A DNA stretch of 13,152 bases, taken from NCBI GenBank assembly GCA_964461335.1, contig CAYWTY010000049.1, forward strand, positions 1 through 13,152, in the 5' to 3' direction. Of the stretch, positions 1 through 6,998 are shown one piece after another; position 1 is the stretch's first letter; each line of letters opens with the position of its first letter. This DNA is from JAKJBL01 sp964461335. Lineage in GTDB: Bacteria > Bacillota > Clostridia > Christensenellales > CAG-138. The notes below the pieces were generated by a model, which was not told the origin of the DNA, made no database searches, and saw only the letters and a list, made by a program, of their open reading frames with translations. The position numbers and the translations under genes are program-made.

Positions 1-20
1 GATGCGCATTCTCTAAAATG

Positions 21-55
21 AAAAAGGAGCCGTAGCTTGTTACTGCTACAGCCCC
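21..55 (-). terminator. Rho-independent terminator of rubrerythrin
   Basis: On the minus strand an 11-bp stem (arms 55-45 and 36-26, with two G-U pairs) with an 8-nt loop is followed directly by five T (25-21) and then more T-rich sequence. It lies about 40 nt downstream of the rubrerythrin stop codon, so rubrerythrin is probably transcribed alone. Confidence 0.85.
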
Positions 56-96
56 GTGCCTTTAGTGCGGATGTAAGAGCAAAGACCCTATATAGG

Positions 97-636
97 TTAG
101 TAGTTTTCTGCGAGTAGCTGGAAGAAGCTTAGCGGGTGCGCGCATACAGGGCAAATTGCAGGTGCCTCTTCGCCTTCGTGTACATGGCCGCAGTTTGCAC
201 AATGCCATTTAACCGGAAGCTCACGCTTAAAGACTTTATCTTCCTGGATGTTTAGGAGCAGCTTGCGGTAGCGTTCTTCGTGCCGCTTTTCAACTGCAGC
301 AACACCATCCATAAGTACAGCTATGTTTTCAAAGCCTTCTTCACGCGCTTCTTTTGCCATGCGGCTGTACATATCAGTCCACTCGTAGTTTTCGCCTGCA
401 GCTGCAGCTTTTAAGTTTTCCTCAGTGCAGGGGATGCCATCGTGGAGCAGTTTGAACCAGAGCTTTGCATGCTCTTTTTCGTTTTCAGCAGTTTCCATAA
501 ATAAAGCGGCAATTTGTTCATAGCCGTCCTTCTTTGCACGTGAAGCATAATAGGTGTACTTTGTACGCGCCTGCGCTTCGCCTGAAAACGCCTCCATCAA
601 GTTAGCTTCTGTTTTTGTGCCCTTTAGTTGTTTCAT
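97..636 (-). CDS. rbr: Rubrerythrin (non-heme diiron peroxidase)
   Basis: A cytoplasmic peroxidase of anaerobes that reduces hydrogen peroxide to water, taking electrons through its rubredoxin-like domain. The 179-aa protein has a ferritin-like four-helix domain (about 1-135) with the whole set of expected iron ligands visible: E20, E53-x2-H56, E82, E85 and E116-x2-H119. A C-terminal rubredoxin-type iron site follows, with C146-x2-C149 and C162-x2-C165. It is about 12 residues shorter than the Desulfovibrio type, the difference being in the loop between helices B and C, as in other clostridial rubrerythrins. The ATG is preceded by GGGAG at a normal distance. It is flanked by its own promoter and terminator, so it is monocistronic. 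Classical rubrerythrin rather than reverse rubrerythrin, because the rubredoxin domain is C-terminal. No key residue is missing. Confidence 0.97.
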   Translation of the reverse strand: MKQLKGTKTEANLMEAFSGEAQARTKYTYYASRAKKDGYEQIAALFMETAENEKEHAKLWFKLLHDGIPCTEENLKAAAAGENYEWTDMYSRMAKEAREEGFENIAVLMDGVAAVEKRHEERYRKLLLNIQEDKVFKRELPVKWHCANCGHVHEGEEAPAICPVCAHPLSFFQLLAENY

Positions 637-690
637 TTGTTTCTCCCTTCAAAGCTTAGTCGTACGTGGTTAAGTAAGCAGGCTAAAATT

Positions 691-707
691 AATTAAGCTG
701 CTTAATT
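691..707. promoter_or_regulatory. 17-bp palindrome in rubrerythrin leader (candidate operator)
   Basis: A perfect inverted repeat of two 8-bp arms around a single central T (AATTAAGC-T-GCTTAATT). It sits about 15-30 nt downstream of the inferred start of the rubrerythrin transcript. The 7-1-7/8-1-8 geometry resembles Fur/PerR-type boxes, and PerR controls rubrerythrin in several clostridia, but the sequence does not match the PerR consensus well (GC at the inner ends). Identity of the regulator is inference. Confidence 0.45.
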
Positions 708-727
708 TTTCCTTAACTTATACTTAG

Positions 728-736
728 AGTATAGCA
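728..736 (-). promoter_or_regulatory. Extended -10 promoter for rubrerythrin
   Basis: The minus strand reads TGCTATACT, a near-consensus -10 (TATACT) with the TGn extension. No convincing -35 box is present at 17 bp, which is common for extended -10 promoters. It would give a leader of about 85 nt before the rubrerythrin ATG. The -10 hexamer is also one arm of a small palindrome (TATACT-tag-AGTATA, 719-733). Confidence 0.55.
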
Positions 737-765
737 TAAGTTTTAAGCTTTCTTCCATACCTTTG

Positions 766-774
766 TGCTACAAT
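766..774 (+). promoter_or_regulatory. Extended -10 promoter for small membrane protein
   Basis: The plus strand reads TGCTACAAT (TGn plus TACAAT), 28 nt upstream of the ATG at 803. The -35 region is weak. This promoter is divergent from the rubrerythrin promoter, the two -10 boxes being only about 35 bp apart. Confidence 0.5.
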
Positions 775-802
775 AATTGAGAAAGGAGGAAGGGGGGCAT
801 TT

Positions 803-1063
803 ATGGCGCTGACGCTTTCTTTTCTTTGCGCTGTGTTTTCACTTTTTTGCGGTTTAGACTTTTTTATGCTAAGCAGCAAATACTTTTTCAGCTTCCCTGG
901 CTTTGCAGGGCCGCTTGCAGCTATTGTGGGGCTTATAATAGCATATATGGAGCATAGGGCAAGAAGAACAAAAAAACAGCGCGCCCTGCCTATGGCGCTG
1001 CTGCTCTTTAGTGCATTAAGCGGCATTATCTCTACTGCCGCATGGCTCTTTACATTTGTTTAA
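803..1063 (+). CDS. Small three-helix membrane protein, unknown function
   Basis: An 86-aa hydrophobic protein and the only plus-strand gene in the window. Three likely membrane segments are visible (about 3-24, 33-49 and 62-85). A strongly basic loop between helices 2 and 3 (EHRARRTKKQR, about 50-60) should face the cytoplasm. The arrangement resembles small clostridial membrane proteins of the DUF4190-like kind, but no diagnostic motif lets me name a family. Support for it being real: a perfect AGGAGG (784-789) followed by a G-rich run, an extended -10 promoter, and coherent membrane topology. An opposite-strand reading frame over the same bases lacks these. Its stop codon lies 3 nt from the stop of the convergent DUF47 gene. 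Confidence 0.65.
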   Translation: MALTLSFLCAVFSLFCGLDFFMLSSKYFFSFPGFAGPLAAIVGLIIAYMEHRARRTKKQRALPMALLLFSALSGIISTAAWLFTFV

Positions 1064-1066
1064 AGC

Positions 1067-1690
1067 TTAGACATTCTTCATTATTACGCTTTCTACAATA
1101 TTTGCAACATGTTCAAGTGCGTCGCAGCATTTTTCGAAGCGGTTAAAAAGCTCGTTCCATGCAATTAGCATAACAGGGTCGCTTGTTGAAGAAAACAGCG
1201 TATGCACAGATTCTGTATAGAGCTTGTCCGCCTTTTCTTCAAGGTCATTAACACTTACTATAAGGTCGTAGATAATAGTCGACTTATGGAAGTTTTCAAA
1301 TTCTTTAAGAAGCTCCATTTGAACCTTGCAGCAGTCAACAATCATTTCTGTAAACTCATGCGCCTCAGGCTCAATAATTTTTATGTTGAACATATGCGCG
1401 CGCAAAAGAATATCCTCAATTGCATCAGTCACATCGTCTATTCCTTGGGCAAGCCGAATAATATCTTCACGGTCTATTGGCGTTATAAATTCCTTTGCAA
1501 GCTTGCTCATCATCTTATGCTTTGCAATATCTGCGCCATGCTCAATTTCGTGCATCTTCACTATGTTTTCGCGAAGTGCTGAAGGTGCAAAATCTCTTAG
1601 CACATCGTCGAGCATTTGTGCAGCTTTAAGTGAAAACTCCGCGCCTTCAATTAAGCTTTCAAAATAATAACTCTTTGTCCTTTTCGCCAT
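1067..1690 (-). CDS. DUF47/PhoU-like phosphate transport accessory protein
   Basis: A 207-aa, all-helical cytoplasmic protein of the DUF47 family (PhoU-like, TIGR00153 type), usually encoded next to PiT phosphate permeases and thought to modulate them. Visible family features are HEIEHGADIAKH (47-58), the central FITPIDREDI stretch (68-77) followed by D-D-x2-D-x3-D/E residues (85-93), and E-x2-AD (151-155). These acidic E/D-x3-D patterns correspond to the metal-cluster motifs of PhoU. It starts 13 nt after the stop of the PiT gene with AGGAG before the ATG, so the two are co-transcribed and likely act together. Cellular role beyond this association is inference. Confidence 0.9.
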   Translation of the reverse strand: MAKRTKSYYFESLIEGAEFSLKAAQMLDDVLRDFAPSALRENIVKMHEIEHGADIAKHKMMSKLAKEFITPIDREDIIRLAQGIDDVTDAIEDILLRAHMFNIKIIEPEAHEFTEMIVDCCKVQMELLKEFENFHKSTIIYDLIVSVNDLEEKADKLYTESVHTLFSSTSDPVMLIAWNELFNRFEKCCDALEHVANIVESVIMKNV

Positions 1691-1703
1691 ATCTGCTCCT
1701 TTT

Positions 1704-2756
1704 CTAAAACAACCACATAAAAAGCTTTGCCATAAGGTAGCCTATAAGCCCGCAGCCAGGGAATGTAAGCCCCCAAGTAATAAGCATATCCTTTGCTACG
1801 CCCCAGTTTACGCTTGAAACGCGCCTTGCAGCACCAACACCCATAATTGCAGTTGTTTTTGTATGCGTAGTGCTTACTGGTATGCCTGTTAGAGTGAAGA
1901 ATAAAAGGCAGAGCGCTGCTGCAAGGTCTGCTGAAAAACCCTGGTATTTTTCAAGGCGTACCATATCCATGCCAACTGCCTTAATTATGCGGTAGCCGCC
2001 TACTGATGTGCCAACGCCCATTACAATTGCGCAAAAAACAATCATCCACAGGGGGATTACAAAGCCTGTTACATTTGCTTCGCCGTGAACTAAGAAAATG
2101 CCAAGCATGAATACGCCCATAAACTTTTGGCCGTCCTGCGCACCGTGCATAAATGCCATTGCAGCTGCGCTTGCAATTTGAGCATTTTTAAAAAAGCCTG
2201 CTGTCTTTTGCCTATCCTTGCGCTTGAAGATATTCTCAACGCTTCTAACTGTGAAGAAGCCAAGCGCAAAGCCAAGCAGGGTTGAGAGCACAAGCCCGTA
2301 TAAGACTTTAACCCACTCGCTGCCATTTATTCCGGTAAAGCTACCGTGGAGCGCAATTGCTGCGCCTGAAATGCCTGCTATAAGCGCGTGGCTCTCGCTT
2401 GTTGGTATGCCAAAATACCATGCAACTGTTGCCCAGAGCACAATTGCAAACATAGCTGCACAAAGCGCAACAAGCGCCTCATGCGCATCAACGCCAAAGT
2501 CGACCATATTGTAAATTGTTACTGCAACGCTCGCATTTATGAATGTCATAAGGAGAAGCCCAAGGAAGTTAAAGCCTGCAGCCATTAAAATGGCGTTTCT
2601 TGGGGACATTGAGCGCGTTGAAATGCAGGTGGCGATAGCGTTTGGTGCATCAGTCCAACCGTTTACAAAAACAACCCCTGTAATTAAAAGTACAGTTATG
2701 AATAATACAGGGTTTTGAAAGAGTTCCTCAGTAAACTGAGATAGCGTAATCGACAT
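1704..2756 (-). CDS. pit: PiT-family inorganic phosphate transporter
   Basis: Integral membrane permease for inorganic phosphate, driven by a proton or sodium gradient. The 350-aa protein shows the duplicated PiT architecture. The first half has GWTDAPNAIA (33-42) and GIPTSESHALIAG (116-128). The second half has HGAQDGQKFMG (204-214) and GIPVSTTHTKTTAIMG (291-306). About ten hydrophobic segments are seen, with a short charged loop near 176-190 between the halves. Length is normal for the compact bacterial form. ATG is preceded by AGGTGG, which is part of a 12-bp palindrome (2764-2775). The DUF47 gene follows within 13 nt. Which ion it couples to cannot be read from sequence. Confidence 0.95.
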   Translation of the reverse strand: MSITLSQFTEELFQNPVLFITVLLITGVVFVNGWTDAPNAIATCISTRSMSPRNAILMAAGFNFLGLLLMTFINASVAVTIYNMVDFGVDAHEALVALCAAMFAIVLWATVAWYFGIPTSESHALIAGISGAAIALHGSFTGINGSEWVKVLYGLVLSTLLGFALGFFTVRSVENIFKRKDRQKTAGFFKNAQIASAAAMAFMHGAQDGQKFMGVFMLGIFLVHGEANVTGFVIPLWMIVFCAIVMGVGTSVGGYRIIKAVGMDMVRLEKYQGFSADLAAALCLLFFTLTGIPVSTTHTKTTAIMGVGAARRVSSVNWGVAKDMLITWGLTFPGCGLIGYLMAKLFMWLF

Positions 2757-2798
2757 AATACCACCTGTTTACAGGCTTTTAAGAAAGCCAGCTCTTAT

Positions 2799-2830
2799 AT
2801 TGTAACACAAACTGCAGCTTTTATATTATA
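2799..2830 (-). promoter_or_regulatory. Candidate promoters for the pit-DUF47 operon
   Basis: The 112-nt gap between cca and pit holds two possible minus-strand -10 boxes. TGTTACAAT (2807-2799) is an extended -10. A perfect TATAAT (2830-2825) has a TTGAGG-like -35 at 2851-2846, but with only 15 bp between. No strong terminator follows cca (only a 4-bp hairpin), so readthrough from the gyrase operon is also possible. Confidence 0.45.
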
Positions 2831-2868
2831 AGGATTTTTGCTAAACCTCAATAATATTAAAGCGCTGC

Positions 2869-4332
2869 TTATGGCTTCCTGTCTTTTGCAAAGCCTTTTG
2901 CAAGGCGCATTAAAGCAGCAGGGTGGTTATCTTTTGGGTTTCTCGCAGTATGAAGAAGCAGGCGTTTTAGCATTTCGCCAACCTCTTTAGACTCTTTGAT
3001 TTCAAGCCAAGCCATAATATCCTTGCCTGTGCAGTTTAGCTCAGCCAAAGAAAACGGCGCACCTTCTGTTTTCATGGCTTCAAGCACAAGCAGCCAGCGA
3101 TGCGCCCTATACCCCTTTGGCGCAAGCCCGCTCCCTAAAACATCCGATTCGCGCATCTTAACAAGCCTTAATGAACGCTCATAGCCAAAGGTGGCAAAGC
3201 GGCTTCTAAGCTTAGAGTCGCGCGCTTGAAAGTTTAAGTCAAACATATGGTGTTCAATTAGGAAGAGCGTTTCTTCAATAAGCATGTTGCTAAAGCGCAG
3301 CCGTGTTAGTATTTCCCGGGCAATAGGCACTCCCAAGGTGTCGTGGTGGAGCATTGGCGTTGTTCTTTTCTCAAGCATACCTTCGGGTATGTTTTCCTTT
3401 GCAAAGCCGCCTGCCCCGCTCGGTAGCCCCTTTGCCTTAAGTGCAGCAGGCTTGCCAACATCATGCAAAAGCGCAGCAAGCCTTAAAAGCAGAGTAGGCT
3501 CTGCAAAAGCGCATGCGTGCATATTATGGCGCAGCACATCATATGCGTGAAACTCGGGCCGCTGAGATACGCCCTCGCCTTCAAGCAGTTCGGGCATTAT
3601 TAGCTTTAGTACGCCAAGCTCTAAAAGAAGCTCAAGCCCTCTAAGCACAGGGGAGTCCCCTGAAGCTGTAAGCGCTTTATAGCGGATATCGCTTAGGAGG
3701 ATTTTTACAAGCTCATCGCGTATACGCTCAGCTGCAATGTCCTTAAGGCAAATTGCGTTTTCCTTTGCTGCAGCAAATGTAGCTTCGTCTATCATAAAGC
3801 CAAGCTCGCACGAAAAGCGCACAAGGCGCATTACACGAAGCCCGTCATCGCGCATTATATCATTGGGGTTCTTGCTTGTTGCGCGTACAATGCGGCGCTT
3901 AATATCGTCTATTGCGCCTGTTGGGTCAAGAAACCTGCCAGTTAAAATATCCATATAAAGTGCATTGCATGTAAAATCGCGCCTAAAGGCATCCTCTTCA
4001 AGTGAAGCGCCAAAATTAACTTCATGGGGTCTGTGCCTGCCGCCTATTGGGTATGCTTCGCTTCTAAATGTGGTATGTTCAAAGCTTAAGCTGCCTGTAT
4101 GTATTATTACGCTGCCAAACTCAGGCGCACTTAAAGCACAAGAAAGGTTCAAACCTTCACAAAGCGCTTTAACCTCGTTTGGCAGGAGCTTTGAACAAAG
4201 GTCTGTATCGCTTGCAGGGATATTTAAAAGCGCGTTTCGCAAAAGCCCGCCTACTGCATAAAGTACAGCGCCTTTTTTGCTAAACGCGCCTGCAAGCGCA
4301 AAAAGTTCAGCAGGAATATTAGGGCTAGCCAT
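2869..4332 (-). CDS. cca: CCA tRNA nucleotidyltransferase, HD-domain type
   Basis: Adds or repairs the CCA 3' end of tRNAs in the cytoplasm, using CTP and ATP. The 487-aa protein begins with a class II nucleotidyltransferase head: GG motif (28-29) with LLRNALL (30-36), catalytic D42-x-D44, RRDFTCNALYMD (117-128) and the neck motif DDGLRVMRLVRF (162-173) with ERIRDEL (202-208). A C-terminal HD phosphohydrolase domain follows, with H269, H290-D291 (LLHDVGKP) and H329/H330, HH at 361-362. Such HD domains process 2',3'-cyclic phosphate or phosphate ends. The conserved 'VRD' is 'LRN' here. It starts 14 nt after gyrA with only a weak ribosome binding site (AAAGGGCG), suggesting co-transcription with and partial translational dependence on gyrA. 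Poly(A) polymerase, a relative, is less likely in this phylum and with an HD domain. Confidence 0.92.
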   Translation of the reverse strand: MASPNIPAELFALAGAFSKKGAVLYAVGGLLRNALLNIPASDTDLCSKLLPNEVKALCEGLNLSCALSAPEFGSVIIHTGSLSFEHTTFRSEAYPIGGRHRPHEVNFGASLEEDAFRRDFTCNALYMDILTGRFLDPTGAIDDIKRRIVRATSKNPNDIMRDDGLRVMRLVRFSCELGFMIDEATFAAAKENAICLKDIAAERIRDELVKILLSDIRYKALTASGDSPVLRGLELLLELGVLKLIMPELLEGEGVSQRPEFHAYDVLRHNMHACAFAEPTLLLRLAALLHDVGKPAALKAKGLPSGAGGFAKENIPEGMLEKRTTPMLHHDTLGVPIAREILTRLRFSNMLIEETLFLIEHHMFDLNFQARDSKLRSRFATFGYERSLRLVKMRESDVLGSGLAPKGYRAHRWLLVLEAMKTEGAPFSLAELNCTGKDIMAWLEIKESKEVGEMLKRLLLHTARNPKDNHPAALMRLAKGFAKDRKP

Positions 4333-4346
4333 AGCGCGCCCTTTGC

Positions 4347-6953
4347 TTACTCGCCCTTTGTAGGCTCACTGCTTTGTGAAGATATAGTATTTGCCTCTTC
4401 GTCAAGATGCACTCTGCCTTCCGTTTTTGTAATATCTTCTTCTTCAGACTCTATGCTTTGAGAAGATAGAGTATTTGCCTCTTCGTCAAAATGCACTCTG
4501 CCTTCCATTTTTGTTATATCTTCTTCTTCGGTTAGAGACGGCGCAATTGCAACGCCTGCAATGCGTGTGCCCTCATCAGCGCGCATAAGCCTTACACCCT
4601 GTGTGCCGCGGCCTGAGTGTAGGCTGATTTCCGCAACAGGCGTCCTTAAAACCATGCCGTCATCGCGGATTAAAAGCAAATCCTCATCCCCATTTACCAT
4701 TTTCAAGCCGCAAAGGTCGCCTGTGCGATCGTTAACCTGCATTACTATTATACCCTTGCCGCCGCGCCTTTGGTTACGGTATGCTTCTTCCGGAGTGCGT
4801 TTGCCCATGCCGTTTTCTGTTATTGTAAGCACACCAGCACCAGGGATTACTTTTGCCATTGCAACAACATTATCGTCTTTAGCTAAGAGGATGCTTCTAA
4901 CGCCTGTTGCAACCCTGCCCATGCTCCTTACATCGTTTTCGTGGAAGCGGATGCACTTGCCCTTTGCAGTTGCAAGCAGGAACTCATCATTGCCGCATGA
5001 AAGCTCAACGCCTATAAGCTCATCGTCTTTGCGAAGCCCAAGCGCAATTATGCCCCCGCGGCGGATATTGTCAAACTCAAGAAGCTCTGTCTTTTTAATT
5101 ACGCCTTGGCGCGTTGCCATTACAAGGTATTCGCCCTCATCCTCCTTAGTTACAGGGAAAGCGGCATTTATGCGCTCGCCGCCTTGGAGCTGAAGGAGGT
5201 TTACAATTGCAGTACCCTTAGCTTGCCGCCCTGCCTCAGGAATAATGTAGCATTTTATTTTAAATGCGCGGCCATAGTTCGTAAAGAACATTATATGCGC
5301 GTGGGTTGAGGTTACGAACAAGTGCTCGACAAAGTCCTCCTCACGCGTGCCCTGGCCTATTACGCCAAGCCCGCCCCTGCCCTGCGCTTTGTAAGTATCT
5401 GACGCAAGCCGCTTTATATAGCCGAAGTGGGTTAGAGTTACGCACATTTCCTCCTCGCGGATAATATCGTCCATATCAATATCTTCGATTATATCGGAAA
5501 TTTCCGTGCGCCTTTTGTCCGCATATTTTTGTTTAAGCGTAAGTACTTCATCGCGGATTATTGAAAGCAGAAGCCCCTCATCGCTAAGCACAGCCCTGTA
5601 ATAGGCTGCTGCCTTTTCAAGCTCATTAGCCTCTGTTTGGATTTTTTCGCGCTCAAGCCCTGTAAGCCGCTGCATACGCATATCGAGGATTGCCTGCGCC
5701 TGACGTTCGGAAAACTCAAATTCTGCAATTAAGCGCGCCTTTGCCAGAGGTCCGTTTGGTGAAGTTTTTATAAGCTCAATTACAGCATCTATGTTTTCAA
5801 GTGCGCGTATAAGCCCAACCAAGAGGTGCAGCCTCTCCTCAGCGCGCTCAAGCTCATATGTTGTGCGCCTTGTTACAACCTCTTTTTGGTGTTCGAGGTA
5901 GTAAAAGAGCATTTCGTAAAGTGTAAGCACCTTAGGCTCGCCATCAACAAGCGCAAGCATGATTACGCCAAATGTATCCTGCATTGCAGTATGCTTGTAA
6001 AGCTGGTTCAAAACAACATTCGCATCAGCATCGCGCTTAAGCTCTACAACTATGCGCATACCTGTACGGTCTGTTTCATCGCGCAAATCTGATATGCCAT
6101 CAAGCCTTTTTTCATGCACAAGCTCTGCAATGCGCTCTACAAGCCGCGCCTTATTTACTTGATATGGAAGCTCAGTTACAATAATTCGGCTTTTGCCTTG
6201 GTTAAGCTGCTCTATTTCAGCCTTTGCGCGAACAATAATCCTGCCGCGGCCTGTGTGGTAGGCGCTTGCAATGCCTGCTCTGCCCATTATTATGCCGCCT
6301 GTTGGGAAATCCGGCCCGCTTATATGCTCCATTAAGTCGTCTACTGTTACTTCAGGCGACTCAATAAGCAGAAGCAGCGCATCTATTACCTCGCCTAAGT
6401 TATGCGGGGGTATGTTTGTTGCCATGCCTACTGCAATGCCGCCTGAGCCATTTACAAGCAGGTTTGGGAAGCGGCTTGGCATAACAGATGGCTGGAGCAG
6501 GGTTTCATCGAAGTTCGGAACAAAATCAACTGTGTTTTTTTCAAGGTCAGCTATAAGCTCACTCGAAATCTTGCTAAAGCGTGCCTCAGTATAGCGCATT
6601 GCAGCTGCTGAGTCGCCATCAACTGAGCCAAAGTTGCCATGGCCTTCAACAAGGGGGTAGCGCGTGTTAAACTCCTGCGCAAGGCGCACCATTGCATCAT
6701 AAACTGAGCTGTCGCCATGCGGGTGGTATTTGCCAAGCACATCGCCGACAATACGAGCGGATTTACGAAACGGCTTGTCGCTTCCAAGCCCAAGCTCATC
6801 CATTGCATAAAGTATGCGCCTGTGAACAGGCTTAAGCCCATCTCTAACATCGGGCAGAGCGCGGTTTATTATTACAGCCATTGCATAGGAAATAAAGGAG
6901 CGCTTCATTTCCTTTTCTATGTCAAGCGGCAGAATGCGGCTATTTTCGTCCAT
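4347..6953 (-). CDS. gyrA: DNA gyrase subunit A
   Basis: Breakage-reunion subunit of gyrase, which introduces negative supercoils with GyrB. The 868-aa protein has the catalytic tyrosine Y121 in AAMRYTE, and quinolone-pocket positions S82 and D86 in the wild-type (sensitive) state. The C-terminal beta-pinwheel runs from about 503 to 805. The usual GyrA-box position in blade 1 reads QGRGGLG (524-530), whereas a canonical QRRGGKG occurs in the last blade (728-734). Residues about 808-868 form an acidic, Ser/Glu-rich tail made of two 28-residue copies. It starts 45 nt downstream of gyrB with AGAAAGGAAG before the ATG. GyrA rather than ParC because it directly follows gyrB and carries a full pinwheel with box motifs. 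Confidence 0.97.
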   Translation of the reverse strand: MDENSRILPLDIEKEMKRSFISYAMAVIINRALPDVRDGLKPVHRRILYAMDELGLGSDKPFRKSARIVGDVLGKYHPHGDSSVYDAMVRLAQEFNTRYPLVEGHGNFGSVDGDSAAAMRYTEARFSKISSELIADLEKNTVDFVPNFDETLLQPSVMPSRFPNLLVNGSGGIAVGMATNIPPHNLGEVIDALLLLIESPEVTVDDLMEHISGPDFPTGGIIMGRAGIASAYHTGRGRIIVRAKAEIEQLNQGKSRIIVTELPYQVNKARLVERIAELVHEKRLDGISDLRDETDRTGMRIVVELKRDADANVVLNQLYKHTAMQDTFGVIMLALVDGEPKVLTLYEMLFYYLEHQKEVVTRRTTYELERAEERLHLLVGLIRALENIDAVIELIKTSPNGPLAKARLIAEFEFSERQAQAILDMRMQRLTGLEREKIQTEANELEKAAAYYRAVLSDEGLLLSIIRDEVLTLKQKYADKRRTEISDIIEDIDMDDIIREEEMCVTLTHFGYIKRLASDTYKAQGRGGLGVIGQGTREEDFVEHLFVTSTHAHIMFFTNYGRAFKIKCYIIPEAGRQAKGTAIVNLLQLQGGERINAAFPVTKEDEGEYLVMATRQGVIKKTELLEFDNIRRGGIIALGLRKDDELIGVELSCGNDEFLLATAKGKCIRFHENDVRSMGRVATGVRSILLAKDDNVVAMAKVIPGAGVLTITENGMGKRTPEEAYRNQRRGGKGIIVMQVNDRTGDLCGLKMVNGDEDLLLIRDDGMVLRTPVAEISLHSGRGTQGVRLMRADEGTRIAGVAIAPSLTEEEDITKMEGRVHFDEEANTLSSQSIESEEEDITKTEGRVHLDEEANTISSQSSEPTKGE
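4363..4530 (-). repeat. 84-bp tandem duplication encoding GyrA acidic tail
   Basis: Two adjacent in-frame units of exactly 84 bp (4363-4446 and 4447-4530) differ at about nine positions by eye. Each encodes 28 residues of the pattern EEEDITK-x-EGRVH-x-DEEANT-x-SSQS. The first translated copy has M, F, L and I at the variable places; the second has T, L, I and S. The period is a multiple of three, so the frame is kept. Confidence 0.95.
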
Positions 6954-6998
6954 AATAGAGCTTCCTTTCTATTTTAAAGCTGAGCATTATTGGCAGAA

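Noticed and set aside
724..1026. Minus-strand reading frame opposite the small membrane protein
   Set aside because: It contains the inferred promoter region and lacks a good ribosome binding site; the plus-strand frame has AGGAGG, a promoter and coherent membrane helices.
4363..4530. Frameshift or assembly error at the gyrA 3' end
   Set aside because: The two units differ at about nine places and stay in frame, which argues for a real duplication rather than a duplicated read.
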